Below, piece by piece: positions 55,755-63,835 of a stretch of DNA of 64,000 bases. Under the pieces are notes generated by a model. It was not told the DNA's origin and did no database searches. It was given only the letters and a program-made list of their open reading frames with translations. The translations under genes and the position numbers were made by a program. The stretch's first letter is position 1. The number at the start of each line of letters is the position of its first letter. This stretch comes from Actinomycetes bacterium (GTDB lineage: Bacteria > Actinomycetota > Coriobacteriia > Coriobacteriales > Eggerthellaceae). The stretch spans positions 41,918 to 105,917 of the forward strand of contig JAEWQO010000113.1 of NCBI GenBank assembly GCA_023460315.1. The letters are read 5' to 3'.

Positions 55755-57101
55755 ATGAGTGACGACAAAAAAATCGCCCTGTATGAAAACTTCAAGTCAA
55801 TCAATACTGTCGACCCCGCGCTCTACGAACAATATGATGTCAAACGAGGCATGCGCAATGCAGACGGTACCGGCGTGATTGCGGGATTGACCAACATCGC
55901 CAACGTGCATGGATACATCGTTTCTGACAATGAGAAAATTGCTGACGAGGGGCATCTTCGCTACCGAGGTTACGATATCTTCGACCTCCTGGGAGACGAC
56001 TTTTCTGAACGGCGGTTCAACTACGAGGAAGTCTCCTACCTTCTGCTTATGGGGGAACTGCCGACACGCGAGCAGCTTGACCGCTTCATTGCCGCCATCG
56101 ACGACCAGCGGGAGCTTCCAGACGGCTTCACGGCATCCATGATCATGCGTGAAACCCCGCCCGATATTATGAACATGCTTGCACGTACGATACTTCTGCT
56201 CTACGCCTGCGACCCTGATCCTGAGAATCGTTCTGCCGAGCAGGAGATTCATGCAGCTATCTCGCTCATTTCCCGCCTGCCGCGCATCATGGTGCTCGCA
56301 TATTATGCCAAGCGCGCTCGCTATGAACATGAGACCATGATCATGCACCGCTTCATCCCGGGCCAGTCAACGGCCGAGACCATCCTTTCCATGTTGCGCG
56401 CCGATCGCCAGTTCACTCCCGAAGAGGCACGCATGCTCGACATCATGCTATGCCTGCACGCCGAACATGGCGGAGGCAATAACTCGACGTTCACCACACG
56501 CGTGCTGACCTCCTCTGACACCGATCCCTATTCAACCTATGCCGCCGCCATTGGATCGCTCAAGGGGCGCAAGCATGGTGGTGCGAACCACCAGGTATTG
56601 GCCATGCAGAAGGACATCAAGGAACATGTGGCTGACTGGTCGGATGAGGGTCAGGTGGCCGACTATCTGGCGAAGATCGTCCGAAAGGAAGCGTTCGACA
56701 AGACGGGGCTGGTGTATGGCATGGGACATGCCGTGTACACGAAGTCCGACCCACGTGCCGTCATCTGCAAGCGGTTCGCCGAGAGGCTGGCCGTGGGCAC
56801 CGAGTATGAATCCGAATTCGCTTTGCTCAAGAGCGTCGAGCGTCTTGCTCCCGAAGTCATTCTCAAGGAGAAGGGGACAAGCAAGGACATGTGCGCGAAC
56901 GTCGACATGTATTCAGGCTTCGTGTATTCCATGATGGGCATCCCCGAGGATCTGTTCACTCCTCTGTTCGCTTGCGCGCGCATGTCGGGATGGGCAGCCC
57001 ACCGTTTCGAAGAGATTGTTTCAGGCAAGCGCATCGTCCGTCCTGCCTACAAGTCAACGCGCCGAGACAAGCGCATGTATGTGGCAATGGACGAGCGCTG
57101 A
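55755..57101 (+). CDS. gltA: Citrate synthase
   Basis: Condenses acetyl-CoA and oxaloacetate to citrate; 448 residues. Family segments seen are LRYRGYDIFDLL, HAEHGGGNNSTFTTRV, the GSLKGRKHGGANHQVL active-site region and GMGHAVYTKSDPRA with the catalytic His, and the late conserved Asp/Arg segments. The protein is longer than the ~370-residue Gram-positive form. ATG 55755 is chosen because AGGAAGG precedes it and the family N-terminus begins here; the open frame back to 55320 is leader. It is monocistronic, between its own promoter and a strong terminator. No aconitase or isocitrate dehydrogenase lies nearby. Confidence 0.95.
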   Translation: MSDDKKIALYENFKSINTVDPALYEQYDVKRGMRNADGTGVIAGLTNIANVHGYIVSDNEKIADEGHLRYRGYDIFDLLGDDFSERRFNYEEVSYLLLMGELPTREQLDRFIAAIDDQRELPDGFTASMIMRETPPDIMNMLARTILLLYACDPDPENRSAEQEIHAAISLISRLPRIMVLAYYAKRARYEHETMIMHRFIPGQSTAETILSMLRADRQFTPEEARMLDIMLCLHAEHGGGNNSTFTTRVLTSSDTDPYSTYAAAIGSLKGRKHGGANHQVLAMQKDIKEHVADWSDEGQVADYLAKIVRKEAFDKTGLVYGMGHAVYTKSDPRAVICKRFAERLAVGTEYESEFALLKSVERLAPEVILKEKGTSKDMCANVDMYSGFVYSMMGIPEDLFTPLFACARMSGWAAHRFEEIVSGKRIVRPAYKSTRRDKRMYVAMDER

Positions 57102-57213
57102 TCCGTCCCTGTCGTTTTGGCTGTCGCCGGTAGCTTTTGAGGTTGTCAGCAAACATGCTGGCTGGACGACGTTCCGGTGTGTCGAGGGAAGGCGCCAGGC
57201 TGTTCCCCTGATG

Positions 57214-57254
57214 AAAGGAGGTCGCAACCCCTCAGGGATTGCGGCCTCCTTTTT
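57214..57254 (+). terminator. Rho-independent terminator after citrate synthase
   Basis: AAAGGAGGTCGCAA pairs with TTGCGGCCTCCTTT across an 11-nt loop and runs into five T. It lies ~110 nt after the stop. Confidence 0.92.
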
Positions 57255-57289
57255 GAGGGGTAGGCAGCGGGTGTCGTAGGCTTGCCTTT

Positions 57290-57460
57290 GCGACGCGAGG
57301 TAAGGTCCCGTCGTGCGACGCGAGACGAGGTCGCGTCATGCGACGCGAGACGACACGAGGTGTGGCAAGGCGAGGCGAGGTGAGGTGAGGCCCCATCATG
57401 CGACGCGGGACGAGGTGTGGCAAGGCGAGGCCCCATCATGCGACGCGAAGCAAGGCAGGT
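57290..57460. repeat. Irregular repeats of GCGACGCGAG in purine-rich DNA
   Basis: Five copies of GCGACGCGAG or a one/two-base variant begin at 57290, 57315, 57340, 57400 and 57440. A longer unit (ACGAGGTGTGGCAAGGCGAG) occurs at ~57355 and ~57410. Spacing is irregular (25, 25, 60, 40) and the units are not separated by unique spacers, so this is not a CRISPR array. Confidence 0.8.
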
Positions 57461-57531
57461 CGCGTCATGTGAGGTGAAGCAAGGCGATGTACGTACGGGG
57501 CGGGGATGTTCGTGTGTTGTCTTGGAGAACA

Positions 57532-57551
57532 AATGTTTCACGTGAAACATT
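57532..57551. promoter_or_regulatory. parS: parS centromere site 4 (ParB-binding), intergenic
   Basis: The exact 16-mer TGTTTCACGTGAAACA lies at 57534-57549, inside a 20-bp perfect palindrome. It is intergenic and ~25 kb from the pair in iorA. Confidence 0.92.
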
Positions 57552-57685
57552 CCGGTCCTTCGCTACTTCTGGCGAGTGCCACCTCTGCAGCATTCCCGGC
57601 GACAACCTTCCGCGACGTCGGTCCTTCGCCGTCGATATCGCTGGTGGCGAGGCCGACGGATCGAAAGGCCAAGTGCCTTCCCCAT

Positions 57686-57785
57686 ATCGGTGCCGTTTTC
57701 GCATCAAGTGTGACGAACATGGCAAGAGATGGGTCTCTGTCCGCGGATCTCCCCGTGGCGGTGCCATTTTCGCACCAAGTGTGAC
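57686..57785. repeat. Pair of 26-bp near-identical direct repeats, 70-bp period
   Basis: Sequences starting GGTGCC(G/A)TTTTCGCA and ending AAGTGTGAC occur at about 57691 and 57761 with two mismatches. They may be members of a dispersed intergenic repeat; the rest of the genome is needed to tell. Confidence 0.55.
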
Positions 57786-58018
57786 AGTCGAAAGTGCGAT
57801 TGCGGCCATCAAGCGGGCGCGATGAAACACATCCATTTCGCTTTCTGCAAATCGCCTGATCAGAGGCTTCTGAAAGGGCAGAGGCTTCTGAAAGGGATGC
57901 GTGATCATGCCTGAAGGTATAGAGGCCACAAAGTCGGGCCGGCTCTTCGTCTCGATGTCACAATCGGCGCGTTTTGGGCGCGTCGCCCCCCTTTTCGGCC
58001 ATCACGTGTCGCCCGTGC

Positions 58019-60208
58019 TCATCTCAGGGAGTGTCTCTTGTCCGATCCCCTTCGGGCCATCGCTGGACGCCTGCCGACGAAGGCGGTGACGAAGCACACG
58101 ATCGAGAGGGTGGCAAGGGCGGTCGTCAAGGGCGCGGTGCCGTCGCCCGTTGCAGAAAGTCGATTGCCGGAAGTGCCGTTCGACGGGTTCTCGACGGGGC
58201 TGACCCCAGGATATGTCCCTAGGGAGAGGTGATAGGTCACCGTGCTCCCCTGATCGACTTCCGTTCCCGCTGCGGTGTCTTGGCGCATGACGCGGCCAGC
58301 TTCGATGGCATCGGAATAGTCTGCCGCCCCGGCAGCTCCTATCAGCCCTGCTTGTTCAAGGGCGGACAACGCTTCCGCTTCGGTCAAGGCGTTCAGGTCG
58401 GGAACGATGGCTGTATCGGGAGTGGGAGTGTCAAGGGGATCGGCGTATGCTTTGATGGCGAAGTTGTCATAGTCATAGAAGTCTCCCCCCTCCGCTGCAA
58501 TGGTGGCCTGCTTCAGTTCCTCAATGCAAACGGTCCAGTCTGTCCACAATCCATTTTCCTGCAAAAAGCTCTCGCCTTCATTCACGATGCCGACGGCGTA
58601 GCGCTGATAGTCCAGCTCCGGATGCTGCTCGTTGAGGTAGTCCATCCCTGCTCGGTTGATCGCCTTGTCGACCACGATCTCATAGTTCGATCCCTGCTGC
58701 TGTGTGACCACGACAGAGTAATGCTGGCCCTGCTCCATGGGGAACCCCTCGCCCAGCTGTGTCCGGTGATATCCGCCATAGGCATACGTTTCGTTCACGG
58801 TGGCCAGCAGTTCGCCGTCGGTCGGATTGGCGTAGCCGTCGTCCAAGAGAAACAGCTCATACGTCACGTTCGTGCCGGGGCGTGCCGTTTCGCACGAGAG
58901 TGATCGGACGTTCTGTCGCTCGCTCGCTTGGAACACGTTGGCCGTCGCGGAAGGCGTTGTGGTCGATTCGGCAGTCACGCCCGTCGAGGGCATGAAATCG
59001 TACTGGTCAATGAGATAGTACTCGGCAGGCTGCCCGTACGTATCGGTGTAATATTCAAACGATTCCGGATCCACGAGGCTCATGTCGTAGTAGGAAAGAT
59101 AGAAGTATCCGGTTCCCTCGAGTCCCCACCCTCCGGGGTTTCTGTTGGGAAAATCCACGTCGCTGGCTCCCCAGCTGTTCTTGACGATCCAGGCGCCGTT
59201 TTGGTCGGGCTCGTGCCCGGGGAGGAAGTTGTCCCTGCTGTAATCATCGTCCCATCCCACGATGGTCACGACGTGATTTGCCGATGCCGTGCTGTCGTAC
59301 GTGTAGTGCGCCCAGGTGTCGGTGTTGAGGTATGTGGCGGGGTCGGTCTGTCCCGGCCGCGACGTGTCTGCGGCAAACGCGATTGCGACTCCCCGTCCCG
59401 CCATCAGCTCTTCCTTGATTGCCTGGGTGCCCTCTTCGTTGTACTGGTAGGCTCCGCTTTCGTCCCTGCTGGCCGGGGTGGGAAGAACGAAGCTGTTCTC
59501 AAGTTCGAGGGTTTGGGCGAATCTCAGGCTCTCGTCCACCGCCCAGGTGCCGTTGGGAGCGTAGTAGATGGGGTTGCCTTGCGAGTCGTTGACGGTGTAT
59601 CCCTCTGCATTGCGGTAGGGGACCTCGGCTTCGCTAACCGGCCCGATTCCCGAAGAGAAAATTGAAGTGGCGGTGAAGGCAAAGCCTCCTTGGTTGAGAA
59701 GTGTGCTGGGATCGGTTGACACCGTGTGGTTGCCCTCGCCTGCCTGCGAGCCGGCATCTTCGGGAAGGGGCGTGTAGGAGAACCAGGCGGTATGGAGCTC
59801 GGAAAGATCAACCTCTCCGTCGTCGACGGTCAACCCCAGTTCGGACATGATGCTTATCTCGGAGGCGGCGATGGCTCCGAAGCCCCAGCATGTTCCCCAG
59901 GGATTCTGAAACTTGACAGAGGTCACCACGCCTTCGTCGCGCAGATCATAGGTATCGGGAAGGATCGATCTTTGCCGTTGCGGCGCCGATTCGGTCCCGT
60001 CGTAGGCATCGATGTCCCGCAAGTCGTTGAGATTGCCGGTGATGGTAAAGCGCGCCATGTCCTCGGCGTTCGACTGAGCCAGCTGATCGACGATGCCTTC
60101 TTCTTGCTGGACGCTTTCCCCGTGTGCCAGAAGGGGAACAAGGCTCGTTGCGAGCGTGAACGCGAGCAGCACGTGGACAATTCTCGAAAACGGCCTTGCT
60201 TCTCCCAT
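58019..60208 (-). CDS. Surface C1-family cysteine peptidase with PASTA domain and C-terminal membrane anchor
   Basis: A 729-residue secreted protein. Residues ~1-30 are a signal peptide (IVHVLLAFTLATSLVPLLAHG). The papain-like domain (~83-380) has the catalytic Cys107 in NPWGTCWGFGA, His312 in ANHVVTIVGWDD and Asn344 in WIVKNSWG. A further beta-rich region (~400-600) follows. Residues ~615-675 are a PASTA-type domain (IVPDLNALTEAEALSALEQAGL...GTEVDQGSTVTYHLS). The end has a Ser/Gly linker, a membrane segment (LTTALATLSIVCFVTAFVG) and a basic tail, so it is anchored outside the cell. The ATG follows AGAGGAGACC. It is 15 nt downstream of the flavin reductase-like gene. Its substrate is unknown. 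Confidence 0.9.
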   Translation of the reverse strand: MGEARPFSRIVHVLLAFTLATSLVPLLAHGESVQQEEGIVDQLAQSNAEDMARFTITGNLNDLRDIDAYDGTESAPQRQRSILPDTYDLRDEGVVTSVKFQNPWGTCWGFGAIAASEISIMSELGLTVDDGEVDLSELHTAWFSYTPLPEDAGSQAGEGNHTVSTDPSTLLNQGGFAFTATSIFSSGIGPVSEAEVPYRNAEGYTVNDSQGNPIYYAPNGTWAVDESLRFAQTLELENSFVLPTPASRDESGAYQYNEEGTQAIKEELMAGRGVAIAFAADTSRPGQTDPATYLNTDTWAHYTYDSTASANHVVTIVGWDDDYSRDNFLPGHEPDQNGAWIVKNSWGASDVDFPNRNPGGWGLEGTGYFYLSYYDMSLVDPESFEYYTDTYGQPAEYYLIDQYDFMPSTGVTAESTTTPSATANVFQASERQNVRSLSCETARPGTNVTYELFLLDDGYANPTDGELLATVNETYAYGGYHRTQLGEGFPMEQGQHYSVVVTQQQGSNYEIVVDKAINRAGMDYLNEQHPELDYQRYAVGIVNEGESFLQENGLWTDWTVCIEELKQATIAAEGGDFYDYDNFAIKAYADPLDTPTPDTAIVPDLNALTEAEALSALEQAGLIGAAGAADYSDAIEAGRVMRQDTAAGTEVDQGSTVTYHLSLGTYPGVSPVENPSNGTSGNRLSATGDGTAPLTTALATLSIVCFVTAFVGRRPAMARRGSDKRHSLR

Positions 60209-60223
60209 GAAGGTCTCCTCTGT

Positions 60224-60760
60224 TTAGCGAACGATGTACGCTGCGACAACTTCTCCGTAATAAGCCGTATGCGTGTCTTTGTTCGCGCCGAATGCGCTGC
60301 TTGGGATGTCGTGCGGGTAATAGGAGTTTCTGAAGTCTTCCGACATTGCGCTGAGATCCTGGTCCTGTTTGTAAACGACGCGGCACTCGAGTATGAGGGG
60401 CAGTTCCTTGATGCCTGGGACAGACGTGACGCTCGGCTCGACAAGGGTAAGTCCGAGCCTTTCTATCTTGTTCGTTTCGCGGCCTGATGTGCTGCCGCAG
60501 ACGCCGAGGATCTTTTTGTCGAATGCCCCGAACGGCACGCTTACGGTGAATTCGGGATTCTTTTCGATGAGGTCATGGGTGAAGCGGCCCGTGCGCACGA
60601 AGGTGGTGAAAATGGGCCGTGCCCACTCGATCCCAAAAACGCCCCAGGAAATGGTCATGGGATTCACCTGTCCATCGGCCTTGCCCGTAATGAGCACACC
60701 CGTTTTGAGTGCTTTCATGATATCGGTGGCATGATCGAGAACCTGAACGTCTTCCTTCAT
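60224..60760 (-). CDS. Flavin reductase-like FMN-binding protein
   Basis: A 178-residue protein of the flavin reductase-like split-barrel family. Typical segments are the N-terminal GVLITGKADGQVNPMTISWGVFGIEW, RTGRFTHDLIEKNPEFTVSVPF, and GREVNK-like GRETNKIERLGL. Members bind FMN and either reduce flavin or serve as small redox enzymes in anaerobes. The ATG follows AGAGGTTTG. The peptidase gene starts 15 nt downstream, so they form an operon, though the functional link is not clear. A large hairpin lies in its 5' region. Confidence 0.88.
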   Translation of the reverse strand: MKEDVQVLDHATDIMKALKTGVLITGKADGQVNPMTISWGVFGIEWARPIFTTFVRTGRFTHDLIEKNPEFTVSVPFGAFDKKILGVCGSTSGRETNKIERLGLTLVEPSVTSVPGIKELPLILECRVVYKQDQDLSAMSEDFRNSYYPHDIPSSAFGANKDTHTAYYGEVVAAYIVR

Positions 60761-60807
60761 TTCAAACCTCTGTTCTGCGTAGAGAGACCAGTGTTGCCAC
60801 GAGCCTC

Positions 60808-60849
60808 GCGGAAAGAGGGCGGGACTGCGGTGTTCCGTCCTCTTTCCGC
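60808..60849. repeat. 11-bp perfect inverted repeat upstream of the flavin reductase-like gene
   Basis: GCGGAAAGAGG (60808-60818) pairs with CCTCTTTCCGC (60839-60849). There is no T-run on either strand, so it is more likely an operator or leader hairpin than a simple terminator. Confidence 0.6.
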
Positions 60850-60946
60850 TGGCCGTGCCTTGATCCTATGGTAGCAAATTGTTCTTCAAAGGGATGACAT
60901 GACGTGGTTTTGTTGCCCATCTCTTGCCGAAAAAGCGAGGGGTATG

Positions 60947-62689
60947 CTAAAGGGCCGCCGTTACCTCCCCGGCCATTTTGCCAAACAAGAGTGCGGTTGC
61001 ATGGGAAACGCCGCCAATGGTGACGGGGTAGTCTTGCAGGATGCGCCCGCCCATGTTGTTGCCCGCTGCGTACAGTCCCTCGATGGGCTTGAACTCCTGA
61101 TCGAGAACATTCAAGGTCTCGGGATCAACGGTCAGGCCTCCCAAGCATACCAACTGCACGCCAGCGGCCATCTGACAAGCGTAAAATGGCGGAGTTTGAA
61201 TGGGGAACAGGCGCGTTGAAACCTTCCCGAAATCGGTGTCGCTTCCTGCGGCACACAAGTCATTGTAATGCGCGATAGATGCAAGCATGTCCTTCTGTGC
61301 TTGGTCGCTGAGGTCCATCTTGGAAACGAGCTCTTCAAGGGTATTGGCGATGATGATTCCCTCGGTCGCTTCGACTTCCTCTCGGCTGGTGAAGGCTGTT
61401 CTGCCAATGGTGAGGGAAGCGCCGTCGAGATGAGGGTTTTGAGCTTCGTCAACCACGTGGTTGACGCTGCCGTGCGCTGCGGCCATGGCTTCAACCTGGT
61501 CTGGGTATTTGTCATCGAAGATCTGCCATGCGTAGGCGTTAGGCTGGCGATAAAGCTGAGTGGAAAGCTGCTGCCCGGCAACATCTTCATTGCAGAAGCG
61601 GAACCCGTTCGTGTTTGCGAGAAAGAATGCGTCGGTGCCGAGGGCTGTGCCGAGCGTATGGGTCATGGGTGCGTGGGGCCCGTCTTCGATTTTCGCCCCG
61701 ATCCAAGAAGCCATGCACTGTCCGTCGCCCGTATTGGTGATTTCCCCATCCGCATCGATGTTGCCAAAAAATGTCGAGTAGGTGCGTCCACCACAGTAAT
61801 ATTTGACCATTTCCGCGTTATTGCCATAATCTCCTGCGCACATGATGACTGCTTTTGAAGCATTGAACTTGAGGTAAGCGCCATCTTGATCCTGGGCTAT
61901 AACGCCTTCGACGCGCCCTTCGCCATTTTCGCGAACAAGTTGGCGAGCCCATGTTGCGAAGTGGAAATCGGCACCTGCGTCTACTGCTTTTTGATAGGTG
62001 AGTTCAAGGATGGCTTTCTGATCGGGAATGAAAGCCATGGTTGCTTCGGGATAGGTTGGGCTGTACTCGACTTTTGCATTGTAGGACTCGGGCGCTGGAA
62101 AATGAAGTGCTACCAAGGTGATCTTGGAGGGATCGTATGTTGTGGCCGTTCCGAGAAGGAACTCAAAATTGGTGCCAGCAGGTTCGAGGAGCCAATCGAG
62201 GGCTTTGCCGCTTTCGTTCCGCCAATGGTTCCAAAGACGCTGATCGGGTCGATATCCCATTTCTTTCATCAGGTCTGCAACCGCGGCTTGGGCATCGAAG
62301 TCCATGCCTGCGGCCTTTTGGACCTGGCTGCCATGAACTCCGTATTGACCGCTGCGGTATTGCCATGTCGCGCCTTTTTCGATGATGGCTACCGAAACTC
62401 CCTTCTCGGTGGCCGCGCGCGCAGCGGCAAGTCCGGCAACGCCGCTACCCACAATGACAATGTCTGTTTCAATGGTTTTCGTGATGTCGGCATCGTCAAT
62501 GGGCTCGGGCGCGACGAGAAAACTTGGTGTTCCTTCAGCTGCGGCCTCACTGGTTCCGGCATCCGTGGATGTTTCTTTCGCCGCGGTCTGGGGGCTGCAG
62601 CCCGCAAGTCCTGTGGTGGCTGCAGCTGCTGCTGCAAGGGCGCCAAACCCGATAAATTGGCGTCGGTCGATAGGCAATCGCTTTGACAT
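60947..62689 (-). CDS. Tat-exported lipoprotein flavoprotein, fumarate reductase/FAD-dependent oxidoreductase family
   Basis: A 580-residue exported flavoenzyme. The N-terminus has a twin-arginine motif (RRQFIGFGAL) and a lipobox (GLAGC), so it should be exported folded and lipid-anchored. Residues ~60-end form the FAD-binding 2 family: IVIVGSGVAGLAAARAATEKGVSVAIIEKG, VIMCAGDYGNN, and the C-terminal GLYAAGNNMGGRILQDYPVTIGGVSHATALLFGKMAGE. This family in Eggerthellaceae is large and reduces varied organic electron acceptors; no cytochrome domain is fused. The substrate cannot be predicted. ATG 62689 follows GGAGGAAAG. A membrane-domain regulator is encoded divergently, as is typical. Confidence 0.92.
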   Translation of the reverse strand: MSKRLPIDRRQFIGFGALAAAAAATTGLAGCSPQTAAKETSTDAGTSEAAAEGTPSFLVAPEPIDDADITKTIETDIVIVGSGVAGLAAARAATEKGVSVAIIEKGATWQYRSGQYGVHGSQVQKAAGMDFDAQAAVADLMKEMGYRPDQRLWNHWRNESGKALDWLLEPAGTNFEFLLGTATTYDPSKITLVALHFPAPESYNAKVEYSPTYPEATMAFIPDQKAILELTYQKAVDAGADFHFATWARQLVRENGEGRVEGVIAQDQDGAYLKFNASKAVIMCAGDYGNNAEMVKYYCGGRTYSTFFGNIDADGEITNTGDGQCMASWIGAKIEDGPHAPMTHTLGTALGTDAFFLANTNGFRFCNEDVAGQQLSTQLYRQPNAYAWQIFDDKYPDQVEAMAAAHGSVNHVVDEAQNPHLDGASLTIGRTAFTSREEVEATEGIIIANTLEELVSKMDLSDQAQKDMLASIAHYNDLCAAGSDTDFGKVSTRLFPIQTPPFYACQMAAGVQLVCLGGLTVDPETLNVLDQEFKPIEGLYAAGNNMGGRILQDYPVTIGGVSHATALLFGKMAGEVTAAL

Positions 62690-62702
62690 CTTTCCTCCTG
62701 CT

Positions 62703-62743
62703 CCTTGAGTGTCGAACCGATGTTCACGGCTCGACACTCAAGG
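62703..62743. promoter_or_regulatory. 13-bp perfect inverted repeat in the reductase leader
   Basis: CCTTGAGTGTCGA (62703-62715) pairs with TCGACACTCAAGG (62731-62743) across 15 nt, immediately upstream of the ribosome site of the minus-strand reductase gene. It could be an operator or a 5' stabilising/attenuating hairpin. Confidence 0.7.
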
Positions 62744-62800
62744 TAAAACAACCAGACCTCAAGCCGGTATCACCCGATGGGGGCATTGGGGATGAGCCTG

Positions 62801-62821
62801 TCACCCGAACGGGTGATTTTT
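62801..62821. promoter_or_regulatory. Palindrome TCACCCG-AA-CGGGTGA between the divergent genes
   Basis: A perfect 7-bp inverted repeat (62801-62807, 62810-62816) followed by five T. A matching half-site TCACCCG lies at ~62770. Paired and half sites between a regulator and its target suggest an operator for the regulator, though the T-run also allows a terminator on the + strand. Confidence 0.5.
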
Positions 62822-62881
62822 GGCCGAAGGGGGTCACATAAGATGTCAGATGATAGAATGATCGCATCTTGGGGAGGATGG

Positions 62882-63835
62882 ATGGCGTTGTCGAAAACAA
62901 GCAAGGGGCATCACACCTATGTCGGCATTGGCGGCCTGATTGCCGTCATGTTCATCTGCGTCGACAACCCTCTTGCCGCGAGTTCGTTTTTCGGAGAGGT
63001 TGAATGCGCCAGCCTCTTTTATCAGTCGGCGCTTGTGGGCACGATTGCTAGCAGTCTTGTTCTTGCGGTCCGCGGCGTGCTTTCTGTGCGCGCGCCGAAG
63101 GGGAGACTTGCTCTTGGCGTGTTCTTTGCGATCTTCGGCGTTTTAGGGGGCTATTTGGCCTCCTTGCTGTCTCTGCCGGGTTTGACCTTTGCGATCTTTG
63201 GCACAATCTTCGGTGCTGGCTGCAGTGCGGCAATAGTCAGATGGGGCTGTTTGTATGCAACCTTGTCAGAGAAGGATTCCATGGGTCTCATGTCGCTTGC
63301 CGGCATAGGAGGGGCCATACTCAAGCTGGTGGCGCTGGCTCTTTCGACGGCGTTTGCCGAGGGCTCCCTCTTCGTGATGGTCGTGGCGTTGCTTGTATCG
63401 GCGCATCTTCCCCGGTCCAGCTTTCCGATTGGCATGAGGCCCGTCGCCGAAGGGGACGATCTGCTGGACAGGACCCAAGCTATCGTTTTTCAAAACTGGA
63501 AGATGATCGCGGGCTTGCTGCTGTGCATTTTCATTTCAGCTGCAACATGGTCCGCTCTTCTGGGGGGACTTGGCATTTCGAACAATCCGGGGTTGGAAAG
63601 TGCTTGGGGCAACGCACTTGGCCTGCTGGCTGCACCTGTCGCCCTCTATGCCATTGTTCGCATGGCTCCGTGGGGCACGTTTCGCGTGCTGTATCAGGCT
63701 GCACCTCTTCTCTGCGTGTCTGGAATGCTCCTCATCTGGTTTTTCGGCGGGTCTGGTGGGATTGCTAGACAATATGTAGAGCGACTGGAACCTCGCTCTG
63801 TGGATCAGGGCCCTCTTCGGGGCAACGTGGGTTAG
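62882..63835 (+). pseudogene. Membrane-domain LuxR-type regulator, apparently truncated by an IS110 insertion
   Basis: The frame encodes a polytopic membrane protein with about nine hydrophobic helices up to ~residue 292 (ending PLLCVSGMLLIWFFGG). It then changes to ~25 hydrophilic residues and stops. The layout, MFS-like and divergent from a Tat flavoprotein reductase, matches the membrane-linked LuxR regulators common in Eggerthellaceae, which have ~12 helices and a C-terminal HTH. The last helices and the HTH are missing, and an IS110-type transposase begins 51 nt later, so the element probably inserted around 63750-63775. ATG 62882 with GGAGG is preferred; ATG 62843 is possible. LuxR identity is inferred from context because the HTH is absent. 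Confidence 0.65.

Larger units (their letters stand above)
57255..58018. other. Gene-free region with tandem repeats, parS site 4 and a near-repeat pair
   Basis: No gene is supported between the citrate synthase terminator and the end of the peptidase gene. It holds the GCGACGCGAG-type repeats (57290-57460), parS (57534-57549) and two 26-bp near-identical sequences (about 57691 and 57761). The open frames over it are made from these repeats. Confidence 0.6.

Noticed and set aside
57290..57460. Repeat array that could be mistaken for CRISPR
   Set aside because: Units are only ~10 bp conserved, spacing is irregular, there are no unique spacers, and no cas genes are in the window.
57487..57825. 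112-codon frame after parS 4
   Set aside because: It is built from the parS sequence (NVSRET) and the 26-bp repeats; no start signal or family.
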